From Candidatus Gastranaerophilales bacterium (GTDB lineage: Bacteria > Cyanobacteriota > Vampirovibrionia > Gastranaerophilales > Gastranaerophilaceae), in contig CALVBI010000001.1 in NCBI GenBank assembly GCA_944325735.1, positions 558,001 to 622,000 on the forward strand: a DNA stretch of 64,000 nucleotides, read 5' to 3'. Numbering within the stretch: the first letter of the stretch is position 1; the number at the start of each line of letters is the position of its first letter. This document shows positions 8,037 to 17,253 of the stretch, in pieces. Under the pieces are notes generated by a model that searched no databases, was not told the origin of the DNA, and worked only from the letters and a program-made list of their open reading frames with translations. Both the position numbers and the translations under genes were made by a program.

Positions 8037-8666
8037 TTGAATTATAAAAAATATTTCTTAGTAATAACTTTAATTATTTGCTTGGGTTTGCCTGTATCAG
8101 CAAGCCCATACACTGATTATTGCGAAAAAGTTGTCAATCAAATGATAGAAGTGCTGGGATTTTCAGATGATTATTTACTAAACTATCCTGTCAGAGTAGA
8201 TGTTGAAATTATGCCTGACGGCTCTGTCAAAAATGTGTATATAAGAGATTACATGGGACGTCGGCAGGTAAAATGGGAAAATAAAATCCTTGATACAACA
8301 TTTCCTTCTCACAATCTTATGAAAGGTATAGGCGGAGGTCCGGCTGTTTCGGTTGTAGAACGTCTTATTAAAAAATCAGAATTAAAAAGAATGGAGCAGG
8401 AAAAGTTTTTGTTTAACTTGCGTTCAGCCCTGATGGACGGTTTTTCATACCACGCAAAGAATCAAAACTTAAAAGCAAAAGTAAGATACACTGTAGATAA
8501 AATGGGACGGTTAAGAAACTATGAATTAGTTGAAAGTTCAGGTAATACTTCCTTTGACAATGCTGTATTAAAATTTCTGGATAACAGGCAGAATTATACA
8601 GTAATGTATCTCCCGACTTTGCAAACTGAAACCTATACTGATACCGTAACGTTTAGAAGTAAATAG
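8037..8666 (+). CDS. Exported protein with TonB C-terminal-like domain
   Basis: The gene starts with TTG, chosen because GAAAGGAT lies six bases upstream and the protein then opens with a clean signal peptide (NYKKYFLVI..., cleavage near PVSAS, about residue 23). The C-terminal part (about 135-195) has the pattern YTVDKMGRLRNYELVESSGN followed by FDNAVLKFL, typical of TonB C-terminal domains that bridge energy transfer or bind partners in the periplasm. No TonB box receptor or ExbB/D genes lie nearby. It is cargo of the mobile element. A second TonB-C protein is encoded at 44906. Confidence 0.7.
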   Translation: MNYKKYFLVITLIICLGLPVSASPYTDYCEKVVNQMIEVLGFSDDYLLNYPVRVDVEIMPDGSVKNVYIRDYMGRRQVKWENKILDTTFPSHNLMKGIGGGPAVSVVERLIKKSELKRMEQEKFLFNLRSALMDGFSYHAKNQNLKAKVRYTVDKMGRLRNYELVESSGNTSFDNAVLKFLDNRQNYTVMYLPTLQTETYTDTVTFRSK

Positions 8667-8769
8667 ATATATTCTATGAAAAGTGTACTTTCCGTGGACT
8701 GTTTTCTGCTCGCTTAAATCATTAATTTTTCGTAAGGTATTTTCTGCAAAGAAGGTACATGAAACGCAC

Positions 8770-9363
8770 TTAACTTTTTATAGACTCTGCGTATTTGTAA
8801 AATGTACTCTTTGCAATATTGCACATGGACATAACGTCTTTTACTTTAATCAATCCATTTTTATAAAGTTCATAAGCTCTAATAAAATCTTTAGGAATTT
8901 CAGATTTAGGTCTGCCAAACTTTACCCCTCTTTGTTTAGCGGATGCAATACCTTCTGATTGTCTTGTTTTAATATTCATTCTCTCTCGTTCTGCCACATA
9001 ACCAAGCAATTTAAGAATAATATCTGTAATCAATCTGCCGGTAAGTCCATTCTGATTATCACGTGTATTGAGTACCGGCATATCCAAGACCTGAATATCG
9101 ACTCCCATATTTACAAGAGCTTCCCATTCATTACAGATTTGTTTATAATTCCTGCCAAACCTATCAATGGAATTCACTATAACAAGGTCGCCGGCTCTTA
9201 ATTGAGATTTCATTACCTGATATTTTTCACGTCCGACAAAATTCTTCCCCGAAGCTTTTTCAATGATAAGCTCATCAACTTTAAGCCCTCTAATGCTGTC
9301 AAGTTGTCTATCTTCCTTCTGCTCACGTGTGGAAACTCGTATATATGCAAATACTTTACCCAT
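8770..9363 (-). CDS. Small serine recombinase (resolvase/invertase family)
   Basis: The 197-residue protein has the resolvase catalytic N-terminus with nucleophile S11 in YIRVSTREQ, the arginine motif SIDRFGRN at about 64-71, the long E-helix, and a C-terminal helix-turn-helix (about 150-190, KVKDVMSMCNIAKSTFYKY). Family knowledge: such enzymes resolve cointegrates or invert DNA. Its partner site is not evident. It is transcribed opposite to its neighbours and lies in the mobile element. Ribosome site GGAAGG lies upstream of the ATG on the minus strand. Confidence 0.9.
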   Translation of the reverse strand: MGKVFAYIRVSTREQKEDRQLDSIRGLKVDELIIEKASGKNFVGREKYQVMKSQLRAGDLVIVNSIDRFGRNYKQICNEWEALVNMGVDIQVLDMPVLNTRDNQNGLTGRLITDIILKLLGYVAERERMNIKTRQSEGIASAKQRGVKFGRPKSEIPKDFIRAYELYKNGLIKVKDVMSMCNIAKSTFYKYAESIKS

Positions 9364-9377
9364 TATTTACCTTCCTA

Positions 9378-9566
9378 TTACATACATTCTAAAGATATCT
9401 TTATGTTATAGATGTTTTGTTCAAGCGTATCTACCAATGCAAGTATCCCTGTAAATTTCAGCTGATTATCTTTGCCAATGCCTTCAAATTTCCAGATAGT
9501 ATCTTTTAAAACAACAATAAGTCCGTATGTTGTTTCAGTTAGTTCCTTTATTTCATGTTCTTCCAT
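9378..9566 (-). CDS. Hypothetical small acidic protein
   Basis: I do not recognise this 62-residue protein. It opens MEEHEIKELTETTYG and is amphipathic and helical in composition. It lies 14 bases upstream of the resolvase gene on the same strand and is preceded by a purine-rich ribosome site (GAGGTAAAAA), so it is probably co-transcribed with the resolvase and with the 97-residue gene before it. Confidence 0.55.
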   Translation of the reverse strand: MEEHEIKELTETTYGLIVVLKDTIWKFEGIGKDNQLKFTGILALVDTLEQNIYNIKISLECM

Positions 9567-9595
9567 TTTTTACCTCGCTGCCTGTTTTATTTATA

Positions 9596-9616
9596 GTGTA
9601 GGGGTTGCCCCTACAC
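9596..9616. repeat. GTGTAGGGG hairpin
   Basis: A perfect 9-bp stem GTGTAGGGG/CCCCTACAC with a TTG loop overlaps the stop codon of the 97-residue gene. It is unusually G+C-rich for this DNA. It may act as an attenuator between the two small genes or be a dispersed REP-type repeat; no T-run follows it. Confidence 0.6.
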
Positions 9617-9904
9617 GATATCGAATTTCATATAACTTGATACCTTTAACAACGCTTTGTAAAGCTCTGCATACTTAGTTTTTAAAGTCTTTGTGTCTAC
9701 GTTGTTTCTTGTAACTTCTGTTAATTTAAAAGTAAATGCACCTGCTTGAAGTTCAAAAACATTAGCCTTGTTCATAATTTCTTTAACTTCTGCAACTTTT
9801 TCATCTCTAAGCTCTTTAAGTTCAGCAATTTTTGCTTCAATTGATTTGATAACTCTTGCGTTATCTTCTAAATTAATATCAGTTGTAATTACTTGTGCTG
9901 TCAT
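9611..9904 (-). CDS. Hypothetical coiled-coil protein of the mobile element
   Basis: This 97-residue protein has a coiled coil at residues 10-50 (SIEAKIAELKELRDEKVAEVKEI) followed by a small strand-rich tail ending KFDIV. Such proteins are common in phage-like elements but I cannot name a family. The ribosome site AGGACGG lies upstream on the minus strand. It is divergent from the regulator at 10057, and the shared 150-bp space holds palindromes, so the two may be co-regulated. Confidence 0.6.
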   Translation of the reverse strand: MTAQVITTDINLEDNARVIKSIEAKIAELKELRDEKVAEVKEIMNKANVFELQAGAFTFKLTEVTRNNVDTKTLKTKYAELYKALLKVSSYMKFDIV

Positions 9905-10002
9905 TGTTTCCGTCCTTTATTTTGTTTATACATTACGTTATCATGATGTATTAAATTTTTAATTTTGTCAACTTAAGAATAAAAAGGTTGTTACAAAAAT
10001 TT

Positions 10003-10012
10003 ACGTTAACGT
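10003..10012. promoter_or_regulatory. Palindromic operator candidate ACGTTAACGT
   Basis: A perfect 10-bp palindrome lies 21 bp upstream of an extended -10 box (TGGTATACT, 10031-10039) of the regulator gene at 10057, that is, over the -35 position. A related half-site ACGTTA occurs near 9935 toward the divergent gene. The position suggests autoregulation. Confidence 0.45.
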
Positions 10013-10056
10013 GAGTTGTTTATAAAATAATGGTATACTTATAAAGTGAGGTAAAA

Positions 10057-10350
10057 ATGAGTAATCCAGAAACACCAAAATATATTGCAACAGATGAACG
10101 AAAAGAGCAGGCTAGGAAGCTTATAAAAGACTTTTTACAAGAGCAGCATACATCTATATACAGATTAGCCAGAATGTTAAATGAGAAATACGGTCGCTCG
10201 GCTTCTGATTCAAACTTGTTAAATAAACTTGCTAGGTCGTCTTTTAAAGTAACAGAACTTATGGACATAGCAGAATTATTTGACTATGAAATAAAATTTG
10301 TTCCTAAACACCCGATAGAGGGGCATGAGGATAATTTCTTTAAACCATAG
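10057..10350 (+). CDS. Small DNA-binding regulator (DUF6471/HTH-like, putative)
   Basis: The 97-residue protein contains a helix-turn-helix-like stretch at about 28-72 (SIYRLARMLNEKYGRSASDS, then KVTELMDIAELFDYEIKF). This matches the general layout of small phage and element repressors in which a Cro-like fold is followed by a beta hairpin. A good ribosome site (GTGAGG) precedes the ATG. It is divergent from the coiled-coil gene, with a palindrome over its promoter. I infer a repressor of the element's own genes; target unknown. Confidence 0.6.
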   Translation: MSNPETPKYIATDERKEQARKLIKDFLQEQHTSIYRLARMLNEKYGRSASDSNLLNKLARSSFKVTELMDIAELFDYEIKFVPKHPIEGHEDNFFKP

Positions 10351-10436
10351 ATGTGCAATAGACCAAGAACTATGTATCTTGATACTTTTGCACCAAAATG
10401 TTTAATAAGTATCTTTTCTTGAAAACTTGACTTTCT

Positions 10437-10487
10437 GGCAAAAATATGGCAAAATAATGGCAATAATACGGTAAATTTATGGCAAAA
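10437..10487. repeat. Five 11-bp iterons over the Fic gene start
   Basis: Five head-to-tail copies of an 11-bp unit close to GGCAAAATAAT start at 10437, 10448, 10459, 10470 and 10481. The last covers the second codon of the Fic gene. An 11-bp period puts every copy on the same face of the helix. A TTGACT -35-like box (10427-10432) sits just upstream, so bound protein would block the promoter and start codon. Confidence 0.65.
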
Positions 10488-11561
10488 TTTAATCCAAAGT
10501 ATACAATTACCAATTCCATTGCAAATAACCTTCTTGAAATTGAACGAGTTAAAGAAGGGATTAAGGCTCTGCCGATTAATCCTAAACTTTTAAGTTCTTT
10601 AAGAGAAACCGCTAAAGTTGCAACTATTCACTATTCAACCCAGATTGAAGGAAACAGGCTTTCCAGAGAAGAAGTTTTTGAAGTTATCAAAAAAAATAAG
10701 GTTATTTCTAATACAGGCAGAATACGTGATGAGAAGGAAATTAGAGGTTACTATACAGCTCTTGATTATATTGAAAAACTTGCGAAGAGTAAATCACCTA
10801 TAACAGAGGATAATATTAAACTTATCCATGCCTATGTAACCGGAGGCGGAAGTACAAAAGTAAAACCTAATGAATATAGGGAAGGGCAAAATGTAATTAC
10901 AGATTCATTATCCGGTAACATTGTCTATATGCCCCCTGAAGCAAATGACGTACCGGAATTAATGAAAGAGTTTTTTAAATGGATTAACAATACTAATAAT
11001 GTTCCTATACCGATAAAAGCAGGAATTATTCACTACCAGTTTGTAACAATACACCCTTATTTTGATGGTAACGGAAGAACGGCAAGACTTTTAACAACCC
11101 TTGCTCTGCATAAAGAAGGATATGACCTTAAAGGTATTTACTCTCTGGAAGAATATTATGCAAAGGATTTGCAGGGATATTATGACGCGATAACTATCGG
11201 CAATTCCCATAACTACTATATGGGACGTGCTGAAGCAGATATTACAAAGTGGGTAGAATACTTTGTTGAGGGAATGGCAGTTGCATTTAAATCGGTCTAT
11301 AAAAAGGCTAAGGATAATGAAAGTTCTAAGGATGAAGTTAAAGTATTAAGAGAACTTGATTCTAAGCAGCGTCAAATACTTAATCTGTTTGAAACACAAA
11401 AGTATGTTACAGCAAAAGATATTGCTGATTTCTTTAAATTTGCTCCTCGTACTGCAAGACTGCTTGCTTCCGAGTGGGTTGAAGTAGGATTTATTATTGC
11501 AGAAGGTGAAGGAAGAAAACGAAAATACAGACTAAACGAAAAATACGAGGCTATTTTATAA
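10479..11561 (+). CDS. Fic-domain AMP-transferase-like protein
   Basis: The 360-residue protein has the Fic core HPYFDGNGRTAR at about 191-202, which binds ATP and transfers AMP or another group to a target protein. The N-terminal helix carries the inhibitory motif STQIEG at 53-58 ((S/T)xxxE(G/N)), so it is a self-inhibited Fic. The C-terminal 80 residues form a winged helix (TAKDIADFFKFAPRTARLL), common in this architecture and probably DNA-binding. There is no classical ribosome site; the start codon lies in an iteron array. Possible roles are host interaction, stress control or a toxin-like function within the element. Confidence 0.88.
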   Translation: MAKFNPKYTITNSIANNLLEIERVKEGIKALPINPKLLSSLRETAKVATIHYSTQIEGNRLSREEVFEVIKKNKVISNTGRIRDEKEIRGYYTALDYIEKLAKSKSPITEDNIKLIHAYVTGGGSTKVKPNEYREGQNVITDSLSGNIVYMPPEANDVPELMKEFFKWINNTNNVPIPIKAGIIHYQFVTIHPYFDGNGRTARLLTTLALHKEGYDLKGIYSLEEYYAKDLQGYYDAITIGNSHNYYMGRAEADITKWVEYFVEGMAVAFKSVYKKAKDNESSKDEVKVLRELDSKQRQILNLFETQKYVTAKDIADFFKFAPRTARLLASEWVEVGFIIAEGEGRKRKYRLNEKYEAIL

Positions 11562-11598
11562 CTATTTTACTTTATTAATATAAGATATTCATATTTGA

Positions 11599-11616
11599 TG
11601 CTATAATTAGCATATG
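11599..11616 (+). promoter_or_regulatory. Extended -10 promoter placing +1 at ATG (leaderless), serine integrase
   Basis: TG-C-TATAAT (11599-11607) is followed by 6 nt and then ATG at 11614. No Shine-Dalgarno sequence is present. Transcription should start at or next to the A of ATG. Confidence 0.6.
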
Positions 11617-13071
11617 GAACAAAGAATTAAAGCTGTAGTCTATGCTCGTGTAAGTTCAGAAGAACAAAAGAAAGAAGGTTTTTCAATTCCAGCTCAACTT
11701 GATTTGTTGCGTTCATTTGCTAAACAACATAACATTGATGTTGTAAGGGAATTTGAGGAAGCTGAAACTGCTAAACAAGCAGGACGACATCAATTTAATG
11801 AGATGTTGAAATTTTTAAAAAAGAGTAAGGATGTAAAAACTGTTCTTTGTGAAAAAACAGACCGCTTATACAGAAACTTTAAAGATTATGTAGATTTAGA
11901 TGTTGATACAACTGGTTATACGGTTTATCTGGTTAAGGAAGGTGTTGTATTAAGCCCTTCATCGACTTCACATGAAAAACTTGTTCATGGTTTGAAGGTT
12001 TTACTAGCCAAAAATTTTATTGATAACCTTAGAGAAGAAACTCAAAAAGGTCGGCTAAAGAAAGCAAGTCAGGGTTATTTTATCGGTCAAGTTCCTTATG
12101 GATATAAGAAATTAGACCCTCGTACAACTGTTATAGATGAAGAAAAAGCCCCTTTTGTAAGACGTGCTTTTGAGTTATATGCAACAGGTATATCTTTAGA
12201 AAGAGTGAAAGAACAGTTGCATGAAGAAGGGTTTATTTATCAATCTGCACACAACAAAATCTCTAAAGGACAGCTTGGTAAAATGCTTCAAAATATCAAT
12301 TATTTAGGAGTATTAAAGTTTAGGGATGTTATTTATGCAGGACAACATCCACCTATCATATCCCAAGAGTTATTTGATAAAGCACAGTTGTCATTTAGAA
12401 AGGATAACAAACCTCTATACAGAGATGACCATAATTTTGCACTTGCCGGCATGATGACCTGTGCTAAGTGTGGTTGTGCTATTACTGCTGAAATTAAGAA
12501 GGGTAAGTATGTCTATTACCACTGTACCGGCGGTAAGGGGAAATGTGAACAGAAGAAAATTTACATTAATGAACTGGACTTAATGCCACAGTTTGACGAA
12601 GCTGTTAAAGCTGTAAGCCTTGCACAAAAGCATATTGATTACATTAAACAAGGATTAAAAGAGAGTTTAGCAGACAAAAAAGAATTCTCTGAACAAATGC
12701 GCAGCAATCTTAAAGCAGAAGAAAGCAGGATAAGACATAGGCTTGATAAAATTACTAATGAGTATTATGACGATTTAGTAGACGCTAAGTTTTATAATGA
12801 AAAACGTGCCCAATGGAATAAAGATTTAGATGAAATCATGATAAAACTTGAAGCTCTGCATAATGCAGAGAAAAAATATTATGAAGAAGGAGTTAGAATT
12901 ATAGAAACGCTGAAAAACGCTTATATCCTGTATAAACAGCAAACTCCTACCGAGCAGAGAAAATTATTAAATTACTTACTATCGAACTGCAAGTTAGAAG
13001 GCAGAAAGGTAAGCTATGACTATAACTTACCTTTCTCATACTTTATAAATTTTGACTCTTGTCGCAAAAAA

Positions 13072-13098
<27 letters not shown>
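11614..13098 (+). CDS. Large serine recombinase (integrase of the element)
   Basis: The 494-residue protein has the serine catalytic domain with nucleophile S14 (YARVSSEEQ), the recombinase domain (about 165-270), a zinc ribbon (CAKCGC at about 284 and CTGGKGKC at about 304) and a long coiled coil (about 340-440), the standard large serine integrase layout. Its stop codon lies inside the antisense of tRNA-Arg, so the last nine residues are read from tRNA sequence. That places it at the attachment site and shows it is the element's integrase. The gene has no ribosome site and looks leaderless. Confidence 0.93.
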
Positions 13099-13145
<47 letters not shown>

Positions 13146-13305
13146 TTGGATCCAGAGGGTTTAGACAAGCGTTTGGTTTTGTGGGGTACCTGTATAATCC
13201 CTCATAAAATTTATGTTATCACAAAAATTTTTGATTGCAAGATGTTTTATTATTTTTGTTTAAGATATAATTTATTTAGATTAGTAAATAGAGGGATAAA
13301 AGATT

Positions 13306-15918
13306 ATGCTAACCGGAAATCAAATTAGAAAATTATATTTAGATTATTTTAAAAATAAACATCAACATACAGTTGTTGAAAGTTCTAGCCTTGTACCTGA
13401 CAATCCTACTGTTTTATTGACAACAGCCGGAATGTTGCAGTTCTTGCCTATATTTTTAGGAATTGTTAAATCTCCTTATGATCCGGCAAGAGCTACTTCT
13501 TGTCAAAAATGTGCAAGAGCTGGCGGAAAAGATAGTGATATCGAAAATGTTGGGCGTACGCCTCGCCATCATACATTCTTTGAAATGTTAGGGAATTTTT
13601 CTTTTGGTGATTATTACAAAAAAGAAATTATTCCTTGGGCTTGGGAATTTGTAACTGAAGTTTTAAAACTTGATAAGGACAGATTGTGGATTACAATTTT
13701 TGAAACTGATGATGAAGCTTACGAAATTTGGAGAAATGTAGGTGTTCCTGCTGAACGTATTAAACGTAAAGGTAAAAAAGATAATTTCTGGGGGCCTCCT
13801 GGTGCTTCTGGATCTTGCGGTCCTTGCTCTGAAATTCACTATGACTTAGGTGAACAATATAAATGTGATGACCCAAATTGTGGTATTGATACTTGTGAAT
13901 GCGACAGATGGGTTGAAATTTGGAACCTTGTATTTACTGAATTATATCAAGATGAAGAAGGAAACCAATCTCCTTTGGAAAGCAAAAACGTTGATACAGG
14001 CATGGGCTTAGAACGTATTACTATGGTTTGTCAGGGTGTTGCTTCTACTTTTGAAACAGACCTTTTAAGACCAATTATGGATAAAGTTTCAGAAATGAGC
14101 GGTGTGCCTTATAAAAAATCTGAAAAAACAGATATTTCTTTAAGAATTATAACAGACCATGCTCGTTGCGTTTCTTTCTTAATTTCTGATGGAGTAATTC
14201 CTGGAAATGAAGGAAGGAGCTATGTATTAAGAATGATTTTAAGACGTGCATTGCGTCATGGAAAAATTTTAGGTATGGACTTACCTTTCTTATACAAACT
14301 TGTAGATGTTGTTGTAGAAAATTATGGTGAAGCATATCCTGATTTAGTAAAAAATAAAGCGAAGATTGTCGATACAATTAAAAAAGAAGAAGAACGTTTT
14401 GCCAAAACTCTTGATCGTGGATATAAAATGTTAGATGAATTTATTGAAGCGAAAAAAGATATTGATGGCGAAAGTGCTTTTAAATTGTATGATACCTATG
14501 GTTTCCCATTTGAATTGACAAAAGAAATTGCAGAAGAAAACGGCTTGAAAGTAGATGAAGCTGGTTATAAATCTGCTATGCAGGAACAAAAAGATCGTGC
14601 AAAAGCTGCTACTGCAAAAATTAGTGTAACAGGTGATATGAAGTATGCAAAACTTGAAGATCAAGTTGGTTCTTCTGAATTTGTAGGTTACACAGAAAAT
14701 GAATGTGATGCAAAAATCCTTGCTACAATTGATGGTGATGGATATGTTGATATTGTTTTAGATAAAACTCCATTCTATGCTGAATGCGGTGGTCAGGTAG
14801 GTGACAGCGGAATAATAGAGGACAAGAAGACAGGAGGTCAGGAACTCAAGCTGGATGTTCTTACAACTTTTAAAGTTAACAAATTGTTTGTTCATCGCTG
14901 TCAAATTATCAACGGTGAAATTACAATCGGCGAACAAGTAAAAGCTAAAATTGATGTTCCAAGACGTGAAGAAATCAGACTTCACCACTCATCTGCTCAT
15001 TTACTCCAAGCTGCTTTGACAAAAGTTTTAGGTAACGAAGTAAAACAAGCAGGTTCTCAGGTTGAAGAAAACAGAATGCGTTTTGACTTTACTTTCTCTC
15101 GAGCAATGACAGAGAATGAAATATTTAAAGTAGAAGATATTGTAAATAATTGGATTTCTCAAGGTCTTGAAGTTACAACTCAGGAAATGGATATTGAACA
15201 AGCTAAACTTACAGGTGCTGTTGCATTGTTTGGTGAAAAATATGAAGATATCGTAAGAGTTGTATCTATGGGTATCGGTGAAAATTGTATCTCTAAAGAA
15301 TTTTGTGCAGGTACTCATGCTAGAAATACAAGAGATTTGAGAATGTTCAAAATAGTTTCTGAAGGAGCTATTGCTGCAGGTACAAGACGTATTGAAGTTG
15401 TTGTATCAAATGCTGCTTTTGAATATATGAATGAAAGAGTAAAAGAAATGAGCAAACTTTCGCAAATGTTCAAAATTCACTCAGAAGAAGTAATTGAACG
15501 TGTAGAAAAACTTCAAGAAGAAAATAGAGAACTTCAAAAAGAATTGACTCAAGCAAAAGAAGATAGTGCAAGAGCTAAATTCGCAACATTCTTATCTAAA
15601 GCGGAAGATATTGATGGTGGTAAACTATTTGTTTCTAAAGTTGAAAATTTCGATGGCAATGCAATTAGAACTGGTATTGAATTTATGTCTCAAAAACTTG
15701 GAGAAAGTATCATTGTTCTAGCTTCTGAAAAAACAGTAGCTGTAAAAGTTTCTGACAGCTTTGTGAAAAAAGGAGTAAATGCCGGTAAGATTGTCGGAGA
15801 AATTGCTCGTGCAACCGGTGCAAATGGAGGTGGAAGACCAAATTTTGCTCAAGGTGGTATTAAAGATGCTTCTAAATTAGATGAAATTCTACAAAAAATT
15901 GAGAATGAATTAAAATAA
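13306..15918 (+). CDS. alaS: Alanyl-tRNA synthetase
   Basis: The 870-residue length matches the family. The class II catalytic domain is N-terminal (TSCQKCARAGGKDSDIENVG, then RTPRHHTFFEMLGNFSFGDY). The editing domain has the zinc motif HHSSAH at about 564 and the CAGTHA motif at about 667. A C-Ala coiled coil and a DHHA1 end (ATGANGGGRPNFAQGG) follow. It charges tRNA-Ala in the cytoplasm and clears serine and glycine mischarges. A ribosome site (AGAGGGA) precedes ATG, and a -10 box TATAAT lies at 13266-13271. A terminator follows. Confidence 0.98.
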   Translation: MLTGNQIRKLYLDYFKNKHQHTVVESSSLVPDNPTVLLTTAGMLQFLPIFLGIVKSPYDPARATSCQKCARAGGKDSDIENVGRTPRHHTFFEMLGNFSFGDYYKKEIIPWAWEFVTEVLKLDKDRLWITIFETDDEAYEIWRNVGVPAERIKRKGKKDNFWGPPGASGSCGPCSEIHYDLGEQYKCDDPNCGIDTCECDRWVEIWNLVFTELYQDEEGNQSPLESKNVDTGMGLERITMVCQGVASTFETDLLRPIMDKVSEMSGVPYKKSEKTDISLRIITDHARCVSFLISDGVIPGNEGRSYVLRMILRRALRHGKILGMDLPFLYKLVDVVVENYGEAYPDLVKNKAKIVDTIKKEEERFAKTLDRGYKMLDEFIEAKKDIDGESAFKLYDTYGFPFELTKEIAEENGLKVDEAGYKSAMQEQKDRAKAATAKISVTGDMKYAKLEDQVGSSEFVGYTENECDAKILATIDGDGYVDIVLDKTPFYAECGGQVGDSGIIEDKKTGGQELKLDVLTTFKVNKLFVHRCQIINGEITIGEQVKAKIDVPRREEIRLHHSSAHLLQAALTKVLGNEVKQAGSQVEENRMRFDFTFSRAMTENEIFKVEDIVNNWISQGLEVTTQEMDIEQAKLTGAVALFGEKYEDIVRVVSMGIGENCISKEFCAGTHARNTRDLRMFKIVSEGAIAAGTRRIEVVVSNAAFEYMNERVKEMSKLSQMFKIHSEEVIERVEKLQEENRELQKELTQAKEDSARAKFATFLSKAEDIDGGKLFVSKVENFDGNAIRTGIEFMSQKLGESIIVLASEKTVAVKVSDSFVKKGVNAGKIVGEIARATGANGGGRPNFAQGGIKDASKLDEILQKIENELK

Positions 15919-15926
15919 AAAGTATT

Positions 15927-15965
15927 AAAATCGGCATGTAAAAATATTTTATGTGCCGATTTTTG
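15927..15965 (+). terminator. Terminator after alaS
   Basis: Stem AAAATCGGCA (from 15927) pairs with TGCCGATTTT (to 15964) around an A/T-rich loop, and more T bases follow. Confidence 0.75.
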
Positions 15966-16001
15966 TTTAAATATTTATTAGGTATTGGAGAGGAGTTTTT
16001 A

Positions 16002-16478
16002 ATGATTACAAATACATCTATAGAATCAAGTAATCGTACTTCATTTGGGATGTCAGTAAAGTTCAATAATTCAGGAAAAAAATTTTTTAATAAAGTATTT
16101 GAAAATAATCCGGATTTAGGGCAAGAATATATCAAACGTCAGAAAAATAATCAAGCATCAGATATTTTTGTAAAAGGTTCTAATGTATATGTTAGTATTA
16201 ATGCAAAAAAGTGGAAAGTTATTGGAAGTATTTGGACTGGTAAGAAAAACGGAAAATCAATTGAGGAATTGAATTGTACAAGAAATGGAAATATTTTTCG
16301 CAAGTCAGCTTTGAATACAATTATAATGCAAGGAGTAGAGCCTCTTGCACAAAGATATGGTAATAAAGGTAAACGTCTTGCAGTTGCAGAAGAAATTGCA
16401 AATTATCAAAAATATGTATCAGGCAATAAACGGCCATCATTAATTGAAAAATTTTTAGGTTTATTTAAAAATAGCTAA
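16002..16478 (+). CDS. Hypothetical protein with N-terminal TSFGM motif
   Basis: I do not recognise this 158-residue basic protein. The start at 16002 is chosen over an earlier in-frame ATG (15951) because GGAGAGGAG lies directly upstream and the earlier one falls in the alaS terminator. The N-terminus reads ITNTSIESSNRTSFGMSVKF, a short polar lead then a SFGM box followed by a basic strand. Two other proteins of this window have comparable F-x-G-(K/I) boxes. No signal peptide or membrane segment is visible. It lies between alaS and dut on the same strand. Confidence 0.65.
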   Translation: MITNTSIESSNRTSFGMSVKFNNSGKKFFNKVFENNPDLGQEYIKRQKNNQASDIFVKGSNVYVSINAKKWKVIGSIWTGKKNGKSIEELNCTRNGNIFRKSALNTIIMQGVEPLAQRYGNKGKRLAVAEEIANYQKYVSGNKRPSLIEKFLGLFKNS

Positions 16479-16507
16479 AGTTTGTATTTATTATAATGGA
16501 GAAATGT

Positions 16508-16945
16508 ATGACAGTATTAAAAATTGAAAGATTACCGCATAATAAATTTTTACCAGAATATAAGACAGAAGGTGCTGCAGGTATGGATTTGTGCGCGGCA
16601 ATTTCTGAACCTGTTACTTTAAAGCCTTTGGAAAGGACTTTAATTCCGACCGGTTTGAAAATTGAATTGGAACATGGGTATGAAGCTCAGGTAAGACCTC
16701 GTTCTGGTTTATCTATAAAACATGGTATTACGCTTATTAATTGTGTTGGAACAATAGATGAAGATTACAGGGGAGAGGTATGTGTGCCTGTTGTTAATCT
16801 TTCAAATGAAACTTATACAATTCAGCCAGATGAAAGAATTGCTCAGATGATTATTGCAAGAGTTGAGCAAGCTGAGATTAAAGTTGAAGTTGAATTAACA
16901 GAGACTACTCGTGGTGAGGGTGGTTTTGGCTCTACCGGAAAATGA
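16508..16945 (+). CDS. dut: dUTP diphosphatase
   Basis: The 145-residue length from ATG 16508 is typical; GGAGAA lies just upstream, and the ATG at 16496 is too close to the ribosome site. The five dUTPase motifs are visible: GAAGMDL (motif 1), RPRSGLS (2), GTIDEDYRGE (3, with the catalytic aspartate), PDERIAQMI (4) and the glycine-rich end GEGGFGSTG (5). The trimeric enzyme hydrolyses dUTP to dUMP and keeps uracil out of DNA. Its stop overlaps the start of the next gene. Confidence 0.97.
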   Translation: MTVLKIERLPHNKFLPEYKTEGAAGMDLCAAISEPVTLKPLERTLIPTGLKIELEHGYEAQVRPRSGLSIKHGITLINCVGTIDEDYRGEVCVPVVNLSNETYTIQPDERIAQMIIARVEQAEIKVEVELTETTRGEGGFGSTGK

Positions 16946-17202
16946 AATATTTAAAATATTCTTTACCATTAATATTCATTCTTGTTGTAGAATTGCTTGT
17001 CAAATTTAATGATAAGTCAATTTGTTTATGGAAAATTTTAACAGGGCATGAATGTCTAGGTTGTGGTATTACGAGAGCTTTTCATGAATTATTCCACTTT
17101 CATTTTCAAAGGGCTTTTGAATTTAATCCTGCAATTATTATTGTTGCTCCGTTATTATTGTATTTATGGTTAAAATTAATACTTCCAAATGATGTTAAAT
17201 AA
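16942..17202 (+). CDS. DUF2752 membrane protein
   Basis: The 86-residue protein has two membrane segments (residues 5-22 and 62-80). Between them is the DUF2752 signature CLWKILTGHECLGCGITRA, with cysteines in a CxGCG arrangement. The biochemical role of the family is unknown. It overlaps the dut stop codon (ATGA), so it is translationally coupled. In many bacteria DUF2752 genes lie near TM2-domain genes, and a TM2 gene follows 50 bp downstream here. Confidence 0.85.
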   Translation: MKYLKYSLPLIFILVVELLVKFNDKSICLWKILTGHECLGCGITRAFHELFHFHFQRAFEFNPAIIIVAPLLLYLWLKLILPNDVK

Positions 17203-17253
17203 GAATTTATCAATTATGATTTCGGTTGTACTTAAATAATGAAAGGAATTTAT

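Noticed and set aside
8683-9454. Plus-strand frames opposite the resolvase gene
   Set aside because: They are complementary shadows of a clearly recognisable serine recombinase and lack ribosome sites.
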